DNA of 10,671 nucleotides from Spirogloea muscicola (GCA_009602725.1 WELB01000019.1:1027950-1038620); one strand, 5' to 3'. Shown: positions 1 through 8,400, numbered from the stretch's first letter. Notes: generated by a model not told the origin, from the sequence alone. A program made the numbers and translations.

Positions 1-62
1 CCGCCGCCGCGCGCCGCCCGCGCCTCCGGTGGCGGCGGTGTGGCCTTGCGCTTCTTGGCCAT
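1..62 (-). CDS. N-terminal fragment of an unknown protein beginning MAKKRK (runs off left edge)
   Basis: On the minus strand an ATG at 62-60 sits in a strong eukaryotic start context (GGCGCCATGGCC). It opens a reading frame without stops to the window edge, giving 20 residues: M-A-K-K-R-K-A-T followed by four prolines, then E-A-R-A-A-R-G-G. The KKRK cluster followed by a Pro/Ala/Arg-rich stretch is like a nuclear localisation signal or the disordered tail of a nuclear or RNA-binding protein, but 20 residues do not allow a family call. The sequence just upstream (63 to about 115) is an uninterrupted GC-rich GCC/GCN tract, as is common in 5' untranslated regions of GC-rich algal genes. It could instead be an internal exon or a chance frame. 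The start is inferred from Kozak context and basic N-terminus only. Confidence 0.45.
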   Translation of the reverse strand, partial: MAKKRKATPPPPEARAARGG

Positions 63-796
63 GGCGCCGCGGCGGCCGCTGCCGCTGCCGCCGCCGCCGC
101 CGCGGCAGAGGGGCTGCAGGGATGGGATGGCCTGAGGAAAGCGGAAGGAATTTCCTTGTATGAAGCTCCCATGAGTAAGGAAATAAGGTCAAGTCCCTCT
201 CAATGGTATAGCCGATAAGCAATGGCTGCTAAAATATTAGGGGACGAGTGTTCAAACCCTGCGAAGCACAGGCGATTAATAGCCTGGCCGCGTGAGCTCC
301 GTCCATCGTCGTCACAGCCATGTTGGGTTGCAGGTCATTAGCAATGCCTCTTGCATGCACCGCGCACATGAACTGTTGAGTCCCCTTGACTTCTGTGGAT
401 GATACGCTTGACACCAAGAACTCGATGAGCACAGACATGAGTCTACACTGTGGGAAGGCCAGTAGCAACCAGCATATGCTTGAAGAGGAAAGTATATGAG
501 CAACAATCTGCGTTCAAGAAGTAGCTCCTTGCAGGTCGCGCTCCAAAGGTCAAGCTTCTTAATCAGCTGCGTCCTTGCAGGTGTCGCCCACACCTAATGC
601 TCGCTTGGCGGCCATGAGTAAGGAATGGTCAAGCAATGCTCGAAAATTGGACACATCAAAGTCAAAGGCAAAGTGGTATCCAGCGAGGAGACGAAGATCG
701 CATGGGGACTAAGAGAGGCAGGAGGAGCAGGACTGAGGCATTAATACTGGCTTACATACTACTTAGAAATACAAGCTCCTGCCTGGCAGAAAAAAA

Positions 797-831
797 GATA
801 AAGTCAAGATTAAGTTAATCTTGACTTAATC
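797..831. repeat. 35-nt near-perfect palindrome with W-box-like cores
   Basis: The left arm GATAAAGTCAAGATTAA (797-813) and the right arm TTAATCTTGACTTAATC (815-831) are reverse complements at 16 of 17 positions, around a single central G at 814. The arms are AT-rich and would form a very stable cruciform or hairpin. Each arm carries a TTGACT / AGTCAA core, which matches the plant WRKY W-box (TTGACC/T) in inverted orientation. There is a short A-run immediately to the left (790-796). It lies about 350 nt downstream of the stop of the ChuX-like gene. The inverted repeat is seen directly; any binding or termination role is inference. Confidence 0.85.
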
Positions 832-973
832 CGTGTGGAGCACCTGTTGCTCTCCTTCTCTAAGCACCAAATGGTACAAAGCCGCTTGCCCACAGCAGCA
901 TGTTGCTTTCATTATGCCTGCTCTGTCGGAGATGGTACTAAGGTCGACTGCACGGACTTGCACCCGCCAGCCT

Positions 974-978
974 TTACA
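974..978 (-). promoter_or_regulatory. Candidate TGTAA polyadenylation signal for the ChuX-like gene
   Basis: TGTAA on the minus strand lies 200 nt downstream of the stop codon at 1178. TGTAA is the known polyadenylation signal of many chlorophyte nuclear genes. A second TGTAA in the same orientation lies further on (around 750). The motif is only five bases, so chance occurrence is likely and the assignment rests on its position. Confidence 0.3.
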
Positions 979-1177
979 ACAGCCTGCAAGACCTCTATTA
1001 CGAGGCCACTCCCAGGCTTGTTTGCCCACATCCAAGAACTGAATGAGTCCTGAGTGCGTGCGATTTCGCTGTCCACCTCCTCTCATTGTCGCCAACTGGC
1101 AGCCTGCGTGAGAGCCCGTAATGTACAACAAAGGTGGTGCATGCTCAAAAAGATTTACTGAGCGGGTCGGCCTCGAG

Positions 1178-2615
1178 TCAGAGGTTGGCAGTCTCCTCGG
1201 AGCCCTCCATGAAAAAGTCAACGTGTTCTCCATACTTGCTCAACAGTGCCTCAAACGCCTCTACTTGCCCGGGATCATAATCTCCTTTGGTCCCTGGTAA
1301 TCAGTAGATGAGGAAATCTGTTAGTGGCGTTTGCCCTCTCCTTGGGATTCTCCATCTCCAACCTTGACTTTGAATTTTCAGATTGGCTTGCGTGTCAATG
1401 AGTGATGGGCTCAACGGCCTGCTCTCACCTGGTCTCCACATGACGAAGAGCGTGGCTCCCACGTTGGCCTGGCTGTCGTGGAAGCGCATCACGCATGTGG
1501 GGAAGCTGCCGTGCTTCGATGTGCCCTGCTCGAGCTGCACGCCAGCGACACGATCAAGGAGTAGGTGGAAGTCGACGTTGTCCGCCGCCTTCAGGAGGTT
1601 GGCATACTCGCCTTTGCCCGGCACGGCGCGGTAGAAGAGCGACTCAAGCGTGGTCACCGACTCGAGCACGCCCATCCCCGTATTGACGATTACCCGCACC
1701 TGGCAGGAATAAGAAAGATCAAACGCTTCCCAGTAAAGGCCAAAGTCTCAGATAAGAAAATATTTCATACACTAGTCGAGAATATATCTTGCCACTGTGT
1801 ACATTCTTACTTGCAGGTCAGAGACCGGAGCACGTCACGACGGGCCGTCCTCCCGGTCGTTTGCTGATAGTGGGGTTTGAACAGCTGCTGCAAGAACTAT
1901 GGAGTTGGGGAGCTAAGCGAGCCTTACTCGGCCAACGCTTGCCGCGTCCGCAAGGAAGCGCTTGAGGCCCGGGAAGGTCTCCGAGGACGACGTGGAGGCC
2001 TCCTCCGTGGCCGTCTCAGTGCTGGCCGACGCCGAGGCTCCCCAGCGCCAGCGCTGTGCCTTCCCGCCGCCCTGGGCAATGGCCTCCTGGCTATGCCTTG
2101 CGCAGCTGCAGGGAAGCAGTGGCAGAGTCAGCGGGGCCTTATCCTGCAAGACTCTGTGGCTTACAAGTCAACCACATCAAAGTCAACCGAGCTCTTTCGG
2201 GGGGCTTTGCTACACCGCTGCACGAGGTATGAGAGCACCCCAGCAGACTGCGACGCTGACGCTGACTATGACGCTGACTATGACGCTGACTACAGCGAAC
2301 ATCGCAGTAGACGCTGACGCTGACGCTGACGCCGGAGCCGCTGCTCCAGCACTTTTACTAGACGTGCTCTGCCGGGACGAGCCGGCGGGCTCAGCCGCAA
2401 TGGAGGAGCGAGACCACTTCCCGGGAGTCGAACCTGCTCTGCAACAAGCGCAGGGTCGCCGGAGGCGGGGGCGCGAGGCGGAGCGCCCGCAGGCGCAGAG
2501 TCCGGCCGGCCTGCGGCGACGGCAGCCCATGCTGCCGGCGGCCGGCACGGCAGCACGGCGGGACGCCGGGCACGGCCTCCACGACAGCTAAGGAGGCCGC
2601 GGCGCAGCCCTCCAT
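1178..2615 (-). CDS. ChuX/HutX/HemS-like haem-utilisation-fold protein, probably organelle-targeted, four exons
   Basis: Exons read on the minus strand are 2615-2434, 2105-1928, 1699-1429 and 1293-1178. All introns are GT-AG and all phases match (2, 0, 1), giving about 248 residues and a TGA stop. Exon 1 (about 60 residues) is rich in Ala, Arg and Pro with few acidic residues, like a transit peptide. Next comes an Ala/Ser/Thr linker, then the domain, starting near FPGLKRFLADAASVGR. The order VGRVRVIVNTGMGVLES, EYANLLKAADNVDFHLLLDR, CVMRFHD, LFVMWRPG and DPGQVEAFEALLSKYG parallels bacterial ChuX/HutX, including the C-terminal QV-AF helix. Those bacterial proteins bind haem or help degrade it. 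Whether this one keeps haem ligands is not clear from sequence alone. Exons 2-4 are firm; exon 1 rests on an ATG with good context (GCGATGGAG), a CAG|GTTCGA donor and matching phase. The gene is head-to-head with the thioredoxin gene. Confidence 0.62.
2252..2332. repeat. Degenerate hexanucleotide tandem repeat (GACGCT / GACTAT)
   Basis: Two blocks, 2252-2292 and 2310-2332, are made of GACGCT and GACTAT units in an alternating 12-nt higher order, with a short diverged segment between them. They lie inside the proposed first intron (2433-2106) of the ChuX-like gene. Each unit contains CTGAC on the plus strand. This looks like a minisatellite expansion; no function can be read from it. Confidence 0.8.
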
Positions 2616-2689
2616 CGCCGCGAGAACTCACGGGAGCAGGAGGCAGGCGGCGTGGACAAGCGCTGCGCCTCTTCGTCCGCCGAGGAATG

Positions 2690-2725
2690 CGGCGGCGGCG
2701 GCGGCAGCGGCGGAGGCGGCGGCGG
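2690..2725. repeat. CGG/GGC trinucleotide tract
   Basis: An almost uninterrupted run of CGG triplets, broken by CAG and GAG variants. It lies about 75-110 nt upstream of the proposed ChuX-like start, hence in its 5' untranslated region or promoter. Such tracts occur repeatedly in this window (also 3458-3493 and 4044-4073) and are prone to length change and assembly error. Confidence 0.8.
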
Positions 2726-3179
2726 TCTTGTCACCCGAAGGGGGGGGGCGGTCGGCCCGTCTTGACGCCAGTAACGCGGCTCGACGCGGACAGTCGGGGC
2801 GTTGACGCGGCGCGTCTCCTGCCGGCTATCGACGGGCTCCAGGAGCTCCACGGTCATCGGACGGCTCCGAGTCATCCACGTGGCAGATGGTGGCTGGTTT
2901 TCCCCCGCCTATCCTCCGGGTAAACCCCCCCTCCCCGCTGATCCGCCGCGGCGGTTTAATCTGGCCTAACAGCCCCGTTGAAGGGCCCCCATTAACGACA
3001 CTTTAGGACTAACCTCAGTAGCTTACCTTGATTGCTACCTGATATAGGCTCACAGATCTGAGCACCGCCGCAATGTCTCGTCGGTCAGACCATAGCACAT
3101 GACTGCCATCACGACGGGAGGGTGCCCAGAATCAAACAGATTTAAACGAGGGTTAGCAGCCACAGACTGTTGTGCGTCC

Positions 3180-3196
3180 GGGCGGGCCGCCCGCCC
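3180..3196. repeat. GC-only hairpin, 7-bp stem with 3-nt loop
   Basis: GGGCGGG (3180-3186), loop CCG, then CCCGCCC (3190-3196). It is in the divergent promoter region, followed by more G/C runs. The stem is seen directly. A role in promoter architecture, or as an Sp1-like GC box, is speculative. Confidence 0.6.
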
Positions 3197-3213
3197 CGGC
3201 GGGGCCCCCTTGC

Positions 3214-3247
3214 GCCGTCGATATTGTCATTAAAGCACATCGACGGC
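3214..3247. repeat. Inverted repeat GCCGTCGAT / ATCGACGGC
   Basis: Perfect 9-bp arms at 3214-3222 and 3239-3247 flank a 16-nt AT-rich loop in the region between the two divergent genes. It may be a protein-binding dyad or a transcript hairpin. No known factor is recognised. Confidence 0.6.
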
Positions 3248-3287
3248 CGGACGGCCTCTCGCTTAGGGCCGTGACGCACTTCTGTTA

Positions 3288-4400
3288 GTGGCGGCCCCCT
3301 TGCCGGGAGGGCGGCCCGCCATAGCTGGCGAGCTCGGGAGCTCTCCAGTACAATCCCCCCGCGGCGGCCCCCCGCCTTCGTGGGCGCCCACCAAGCCCGC
3401 GCCTCCTTGCCTTCGTCGCGGGGCTGCAGGCCGCACTCGTCCTCCGCCGCAACCGCGGCCGCCGCCGCCGCCGCCGCCGCCTCCGCCGCCGCCNCGCCTG
3501 CGGCGCGGGCCGGCCGGCCGGGGCGCCTTCGCCGCCGCTCCGCGGCACCTCCAGCGGCAGCAGCCGGGCCGCCAGATCATCTGCAACGCGCAGGAGACGG
3601 CCACAGGCGGTACATCCCTAACCCCGCCCCAGGCGCCGGCCGCAGGTCTTAGGCGGAGTCTTAGCCAAGTTGCAGTCCGGGTTCGAGTAGCACCGGTTGC
3701 GCCGCCGATGTGAAGCAGGGCCTAACGGCGACTAGCTGCAGGCTGGCCTCTCAAGTGGGCTCCTTCATAAAGGCCACGCAGGCCGCTCGCTGCAATGTCC
3801 TGCATTTTCCCCTTCAATAAGAGCTTGTCAAATGGTCATTCAGTATTGGGGCCTCAATTAGCGACCTCTATGTGCTGACTCGTGGTTACTGAGCGGGTCA
3901 GCTCAGCAGCAGGTAATGTACATCTGTCAATGTGCTTGCCTTTGTACTTTGCAAATCAGGCCCTTCCATCACTAAGTATACACTCCATTTTCTCGAGAAG
4001 GAGACATCCTGCGGCTCGAAGTATGCTGACTCGTTGCTCCATTGGCGGTGGCGGCGGCGGCGGCGGCGGCGGCTATGGTGCAGCGGGCCCAGTGACGGAC
4101 GAGAGCTTCCAGAAGCTGGTGCTGGAAAGCCCGGTGCCGGTGCTGGTGGACTTCTGGGCGCCGTGGTGCGGCCCGTGCCGCATGATCGCGCCCATCATTG
4201 ATGAGCTGTCCAAGCAGTACGCGTCCAAGGTGGTGTGCCTCAAGCTCAACACGGACGAGAGCCCGGGCGTGGCGACCAAGTACAACATCCGCTCCATCCC
4301 CACCGTCATGATCTTCAAGGACGGCAAGAAGCAGGACACGGTGATCGGCGCCGTGCCCAAGACCACGCTCGTCAACGTGCTCGAGAAGTATCTGGACTAG
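3288..4400 (+). CDS. Plastid thioredoxin m, two-exon model with unresolved start
   Basis: A chloroplast disulfide reductase that passes electrons from ferredoxin-thioredoxin reductase to target enzymes (family knowledge). The firm part is 4084-4400: about 104 residues with a start region [13 protein letters not shown], the strand [19 protein letters not shown] with active site WCGPC at 4164-4178, [20 protein letters not shown] with the cis-proline loop IPT, and the end [18 protein letters not shown] then TAG. LNTDESP and IGAVPK are typical of the m type. Upstream, 3555-3609 reads [18 protein letters not shown], like the end of a transit peptide; its donor (G|GTACAT at 3609/3610) and the acceptor GTGCAG|CG at 4083/4084 are both phase 1. 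No ATG precedes it in frame, so 3288 is only a nominal boundary. An alternative start is ATG 3930 or 4023, read through without splicing. Family call is near certain; the 5' model is not. Confidence 0.93.
3458..3493 (+). repeat. GCC trinucleotide tract with an ambiguous base (N at 3491)
   Basis: About eleven GCC triplets with one TCC, ending in the only N of the window. It lies in the presumed transit-peptide exon of thioredoxin m. Left of the tract the second forward frame gives an Ala/Ser-rich transit-like peptide ([18 protein letters not shown], then Ala run). Right of it the frame that joins the mature protein is another one ([18 protein letters not shown]). The N therefore probably hides a length error in the repeat. 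Confidence 0.7.
3610..4083 (+). other. Putative intron of thioredoxin m (or alternative 5' exon)
   Basis: 474 nt between the phase-matched donor and acceptor. The 3' end is odd: instead of a pyrimidine tract it has a GGC run (4044-4073) and then CTATGGTGCAG. A CTGAC branch-like motif is at 4026-4030, about 55 nt from the acceptor. The second half is open in the thioredoxin frame with ATGs at 3930 and 4023. The segment is thus compatible both with an intron and with a separate first exon. Confidence 0.5.
4044..4073 (+). repeat. GGC trinucleotide tract beside the thioredoxin core
   Basis: Ten GGC/GGT triplets, in frame with thioredoxin, coding a glycine run if not spliced out. They sit 10 nt from the putative acceptor at 4083. 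Confidence 0.85.
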
Positions 4401-5404
4401 GCGACAGCGCGGCGGTGGCCGCGGCACTGATAGCGGCTGGCATGCTGACTGGAATGCTATCCTAATGTCCCTTCTTTGTCTTCCTCCTCTCTTCCGGTCC
4501 TCGTCCCTGCCCTTCCGCTTCCTCGTCGATCTCAGGGCCAGAGTGCCATGTCCCGGCCAGGGATGATACATTGCATTCAGCCCAATCTGTCGTCATCATG
4601 GCCAGTGCACTAGTGCCTGGCGATTGCCGTGCTCGCCGTCAGCGGCACCCACTGTCTAACTGCTCCTATAAAGATCTCCAGACAATGCTGCATGCGCATT
4701 AGTAGAACCTATGCTTTTCCTCTCGCTCAAGCTGGCGCGGCTCCTCCAAGTTTGTGCTTCCAGTTAGGCAGTGTGGTTCGGATGGATGCAATGTGGTACT
4801 TGCTGGTGGCACTATATAGGGCGCTCGGCTTGCAGCACCGCCAATGGTGCTCATTCAGGCCCCGTACTTTACCTGGGCTTTGTGCGCCCAGGACACCAAT
4901 GCTGGCCTGGTAGCTGTAACCTTTGCTGCGGTAACTGGTAACCGTAAGCGCTTGAGTAGTCTCCATCGTTTTGTTGTGTAAAAGTCATAGGGCACACTGC
5001 TTGCTGCCAGCAGCAAGCAGTCACCAGGTAGGCATGCAGGTGCAACAGTGCTTATTGCGCGCCCTTGAGTATTTGCTAAGTTCGGGAGCCAGAACAAGCC
5101 CTCATGTTGACTCCCAGGCCAATGTGCAATTTGGATATATATGACAGTCACAAGGTAATGCGCGAGTAACATGCGGGAAGACAGGCATTGGACTGGTAGT
5201 GGTTGACATTAGGGTATGCTCCCAAGATTGCTGGAATGTTGTCAATATGCAGATGCTCAATAAGTTCATCAATACTGCATCACAGTAATCAGGTTTAGCC
5301 TGGGGAACCAGCCAGTAACTGAAGAGAAGCAGGAATGCAGCAAATGCACTCAACTAGCTGCTCCAATGGCCAGTCTGCACGGGAAGCCTCTGCTTGTTCA
5401 AGAC
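4401..5404. other. Convergent intergenic region: 3' ends of thioredoxin m (+) and the oligopeptidase (-)
   Basis: One kilobase between two stop codons that face each other. The open frames are short and unrelated to known families. Composition is near-even, with TATA-like strings (4667, 4812, 5133) that are not placed before any gene. It most likely consists of two 3' untranslated regions, with TGTAA motifs on the plus strand at 4915 and 4977. No TGTAA was found on the minus strand below 5405, so the polyadenylation signal of the oligopeptidase gene is not identified. Confidence 0.6.
4915..4981 (+). promoter_or_regulatory. Candidate TGTAA polyadenylation signals for thioredoxin m
   Basis: TGTAA occurs at 4915-4919 and again at 4977-4981, about 515 and 577 nt after the thioredoxin stop. 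Long 3' untranslated regions ending just after TGTAA are usual in chlorophytes. The short motif can occur by chance. Confidence 0.35.
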
Positions 5405-8400
5405 TCATGCTGTGCTTCCCACTAGAAGGCCGCTGTGCCTCAGGAGTGGCTCGCTTGAAGGCTCACGGCCGCGGAAGTCCTTGAAGACCTGCAAGACACA
5501 ATACATTGCGCTCGTCAGACTCGTCTGTTGGCCAATCAGACGTCTGACAAGCACTGTCATGAGGCGCAGTCCGTGCTTGCCATGGCAACCAGTCTAGGCT
5601 GCAGGGCGAGGCACTTACCTCACTGGGGTCCCGGCCACCGCCCAGCCCGAGCACCGTGTCCCGGAAGCGGTGCCCCGTCTCCCTGACCGCCTGGATCGTT
5701 GTCGCCAGCAAAAAGATAAGATCACAATGATCACAACGTCACAATAATGCTGCAACTTTTAATGTGTGTCAAAGTTGTGGACCTTTCTAAACGACGCAGT
5801 ATTGTGCAACCTGGCTAGTTGCCATAGCAAGTGCAAGACCGACAGACAAGTCCTGGGGCATATCAGAAAATCTTACCTCTTCATTTTCGAGGCCCACGTC
5901 TTCAAATGCTGAGAAAGCATCCGCCGAGAGGACCTCCGCCCACTGTAGCCACGACACAGCAATATCCAACTCCAACGGTCAGAAGCTACGACACTCGACT
6001 TCCTCCACCTTACCGATTTAGAATCTAATTGCAAGCAGGACCTCAGGTTCCTGCTTCAATGAGGCAGCTACATTCATAGCCACAGCATGCCCAGGTCGGT
6101 GAGAGGGATCAGGGACTCAGGGACGTCTAAGCTGAAGTTTAAGCGGACATGGTGCGTCCATTGTGGCACTTGACAGACTCGTAACAATTCCTGCCAACCC
6201 CCACCTTGTAGCTGTAATAGCCGGCAGCATAACCGCCGGCAAATATGTGGCTGAAGCCGCAGAGGAAGCGGTCCTCGGGCAGCGGCTCCATGACGGACGT
6301 CTTGCGTGCCATGCGACGGTCGGTCTCGTAGATGGACTCGGGCCCATTCGGCTCAAAGCGTGAGTGTAGCTCCAAGTCGAGGCTGGCAAAGTGGATCTGA
6401 AAGACCTCAACACATTCTACATTTTTTAAAAGGTTGACTGTTACAAGCAGTCACACTCACAATTGAAGAAACAGCACCTCAGTGAGATCTCGTCGTCCAT
6501 ATCACAGAAGAAGTGCTAGCAATAGGACTGCGTGCTGGCTCCACCTGGCGCATCATCTGCGAGGCAGCGCGGAACGTGCGGGCTGCTACAAGCTTCTGGT
6601 AGAGCTCCTCTGGGAGCTGCTGACCGGTCTCAAAGTGCTTTGCAATGCCCAGTAACGTGCCCCTGCAGAATGCACGTGCGACGCGCCACCCCGAGTTGCA
6701 TCAGCCCGTCAGAACTGGGGGTTCGAGTACTGTCTTGCCATGTACTTGTAGTAGCACTCTCCAAGAGTATTGAACATTGAGCGGGAGCTAAGAATCAGTT
6801 TAATGCAAATGCGACCTTGCTGGCTCAAGTATGAGCTAGCAAGGAATTTGCTCCAATGTGAAGGTTTGGTAGATGATTATGATCAATAGAAACTAGTCAC
6901 ATGCAGGTTCAGATCTGCACGGACCTGTGATAGCACCAATTCTCCATGAACTGCGACGGCAGCTCCACAGCGTCCCACTCGATGCCACGGATGCCCGCCA
7001 CGAGGCCCTCGTCCTGCTGCGTCAGCATGTGCTGCAGCGCGTGCCCAAACTCGTGGAACAGCGTCTCCACCTGTAAGCCATGCGCAGTACGGAAGGCTCA
7101 TCAGGAAGTTGAATGGGGCCGCAAGCACGGGACGGAGAGTGAGCAACAGGGTTATGGCTGGAGGCAGCCAGTATCAGCAAAACCTTTACACTCGCCCTCT
7201 TTACTCATTATACACTTTACACTCAAGCAGTGACTGTGGATGCTCAACTAGGAGACACGCAATACGTGCATGAGCAGTCAAAGCCACAGGGCCACTTGCT
7301 AGTGCCCACGTCGTAGAGCTCAGCCCCACTGTCAAGCATAAGACAGGTAGAGAGGATTCTCCCAGGAGTCATACACTGCTCTTGCTTCTGCAATGTTACT
7401 CTGAAAGTCGACGCCGATGGAGGACTGACCGAATCAATCTTTTCCAGAAACTTGTTTTAGCATCTTGATAGGCAGAGACTGAGAGATGGAAAAATGAAGC
7501 AAAGCTTACCTCACGGAAAGTCATGAGGCTGGGGCGACTGCCCACTGGTGGTGTCTGGTTGCACACCATGTGTGCAACGGGCAGGCGCACGGCGGCACCG
7601 GCAGGCGCGAGGAGGCGCGAGCGGCCCAGCACGTCGTCCATCCAGGCACCGCCGCGCTTCTCTGCCGGCCGCGAGTACGGGTCGAGGTAGAAGTAGGCCA
7701 GCGGCTCACCCGAGAGGTCCTTGACGCGCAAGAACCGCACATCTGAGTGCCACACCTGCGCCAGCCTGCGACAGAACTTAGCACTGATTGATGGCAGAAG
7801 TAAAGACAATGCTACCTTAGGAAACACATTAGCAGGGGCCTTGCCAGAGCTGCTGGGCAGCGAGCAGCCGACTTGCGGCCTAATGGTGTGACAGAGGTGC
7901 GCCTGTGCCAGTGTTGGTGCTTGGCGCATCCCAAGGGAGGACGGCTTACGGGCGCAACGCCATCCGCCGGCTCAATCTCCACGGCAAAGAGGTGCCGCGC
8001 AAGTGCAAAGAGGCCGTCCATGACCGCCGGCAGCGCGAAATACGGCCGCAGCTCCTCCTGGCCCGCAGCAAGGCGACGCAATAGAGGATACATTGAATCC
8101 CTCGGCCAATATAATTGCTATCAAGCGAGCGACTATTACATGCAGATTAGGAAACCCATAAGATGCAGAAGCCTTCTGCGGCACGTCCCTGACCTCGCTG
8201 ATGTCGAACTTAGCCTCGCGCAGGCGCTCGGCCCAGAAAGCGACGTCCCACTGACGCAGCTCGCCAGCCTCGGGTGCACCTTGCTCAGCTGCAAAGGCCT
8301 TGAGGTCTTCCAGATCTGCGAGCCGCGACGAGGCGCTCCGTCAAGAGGCCGCGCCATGCATCAGCTTGAGAGCAATCTCGGCTCGCAACTTAGCAGAGGA

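Larger units (their letters stand above)
63..1177. other. Non-coding stretch: 5' flank of the left-edge gene and 3' region of the ChuX-like gene
   Basis: No recognisable protein is encoded here on either strand. The open frames present are short, lack convincing starts and show no family motifs. Base composition drops from the GC-rich exons to near-even, with A/T runs. The left 60 nt are a GCC-rich tract before the MAKKRK start. The right part (about 974-1177) is probably the 3' untranslated region of the minus-strand gene whose stop is at 1180-1178. The stretch also holds a 35-nt palindrome (797-831) and an imperfect direct repeat (169-193 and 612-633), both described separately. Confidence 0.6.
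2616..3287. promoter_or_regulatory. Head-to-head intergenic region, probable bidirectional promoter (ChuX-like and thioredoxin m)
   Basis: About 670 nt separate the proposed ATG of the minus-strand ChuX-like gene (2615) from the thioredoxin upstream exon on the plus strand. No convincing coding frame is present. The region is GC-rich at both ends and near-even in the middle (about 2990-3170). It holds a CGG tract (2690-2725), a C-rich run near 2926-2936 and two short hairpins (3180-3196 and 3214-3247). No clear TATA box was seen at a fixed distance from either gene. A shared promoter is inferred from orientation and spacing only. Confidence 0.4.

Noticed and set aside
826-1233. Minus-strand frame of about 135 codons downstream of the ChuX-like gene
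   Set aside because: It overlaps the last ChuX-like exon in another frame, resembles no known family and has ordinary non-coding composition.
2252-2332. Possible CRISPR-like array
   Set aside because: Units of 6-12 nt without spacers form a simple tandem repeat, and the context is a eukaryotic intron.
2418-2440. tRNA-like T-arm string (GGTTCGACTCC on the minus strand)
   Set aside because: The flanking bases do not form the 5-bp T stem and no acceptor, D or anticodon arm is found at the right distances. The GTTCGA here serves better as the proposed exon 1 donor.
1962-2591. Long plus-strand open frame of about 209 codons
   Set aside because: It lacks an ATG start, contains low-complexity Thr/Leu and Asp/Ala runs from the hexamer repeat, and is antisense to well-supported exons.
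3263-3604. Minus-strand frame with a long glycine run
   Set aside because: It is the complement of the GCC repeat, has no ATG and no family motif, and is antisense to the thioredoxin upstream exon.
4660-5140. TATA-like strings (TATAAA near 4667, TATATA near 4812, ATATAT near 5133)
   Set aside because: They lie between convergent genes with no reading frame starting downstream, and are expected by chance in this less GC-rich spacer.
6899-7600. Possible frameshift or pseudogene in the peptidase, since the catalytic parts fall in separate frames
   Set aside because: Each frame change is explained by a GT-AG intron with matching phases. No internal stop remains in the joined exons and all catalytic residues are kept.
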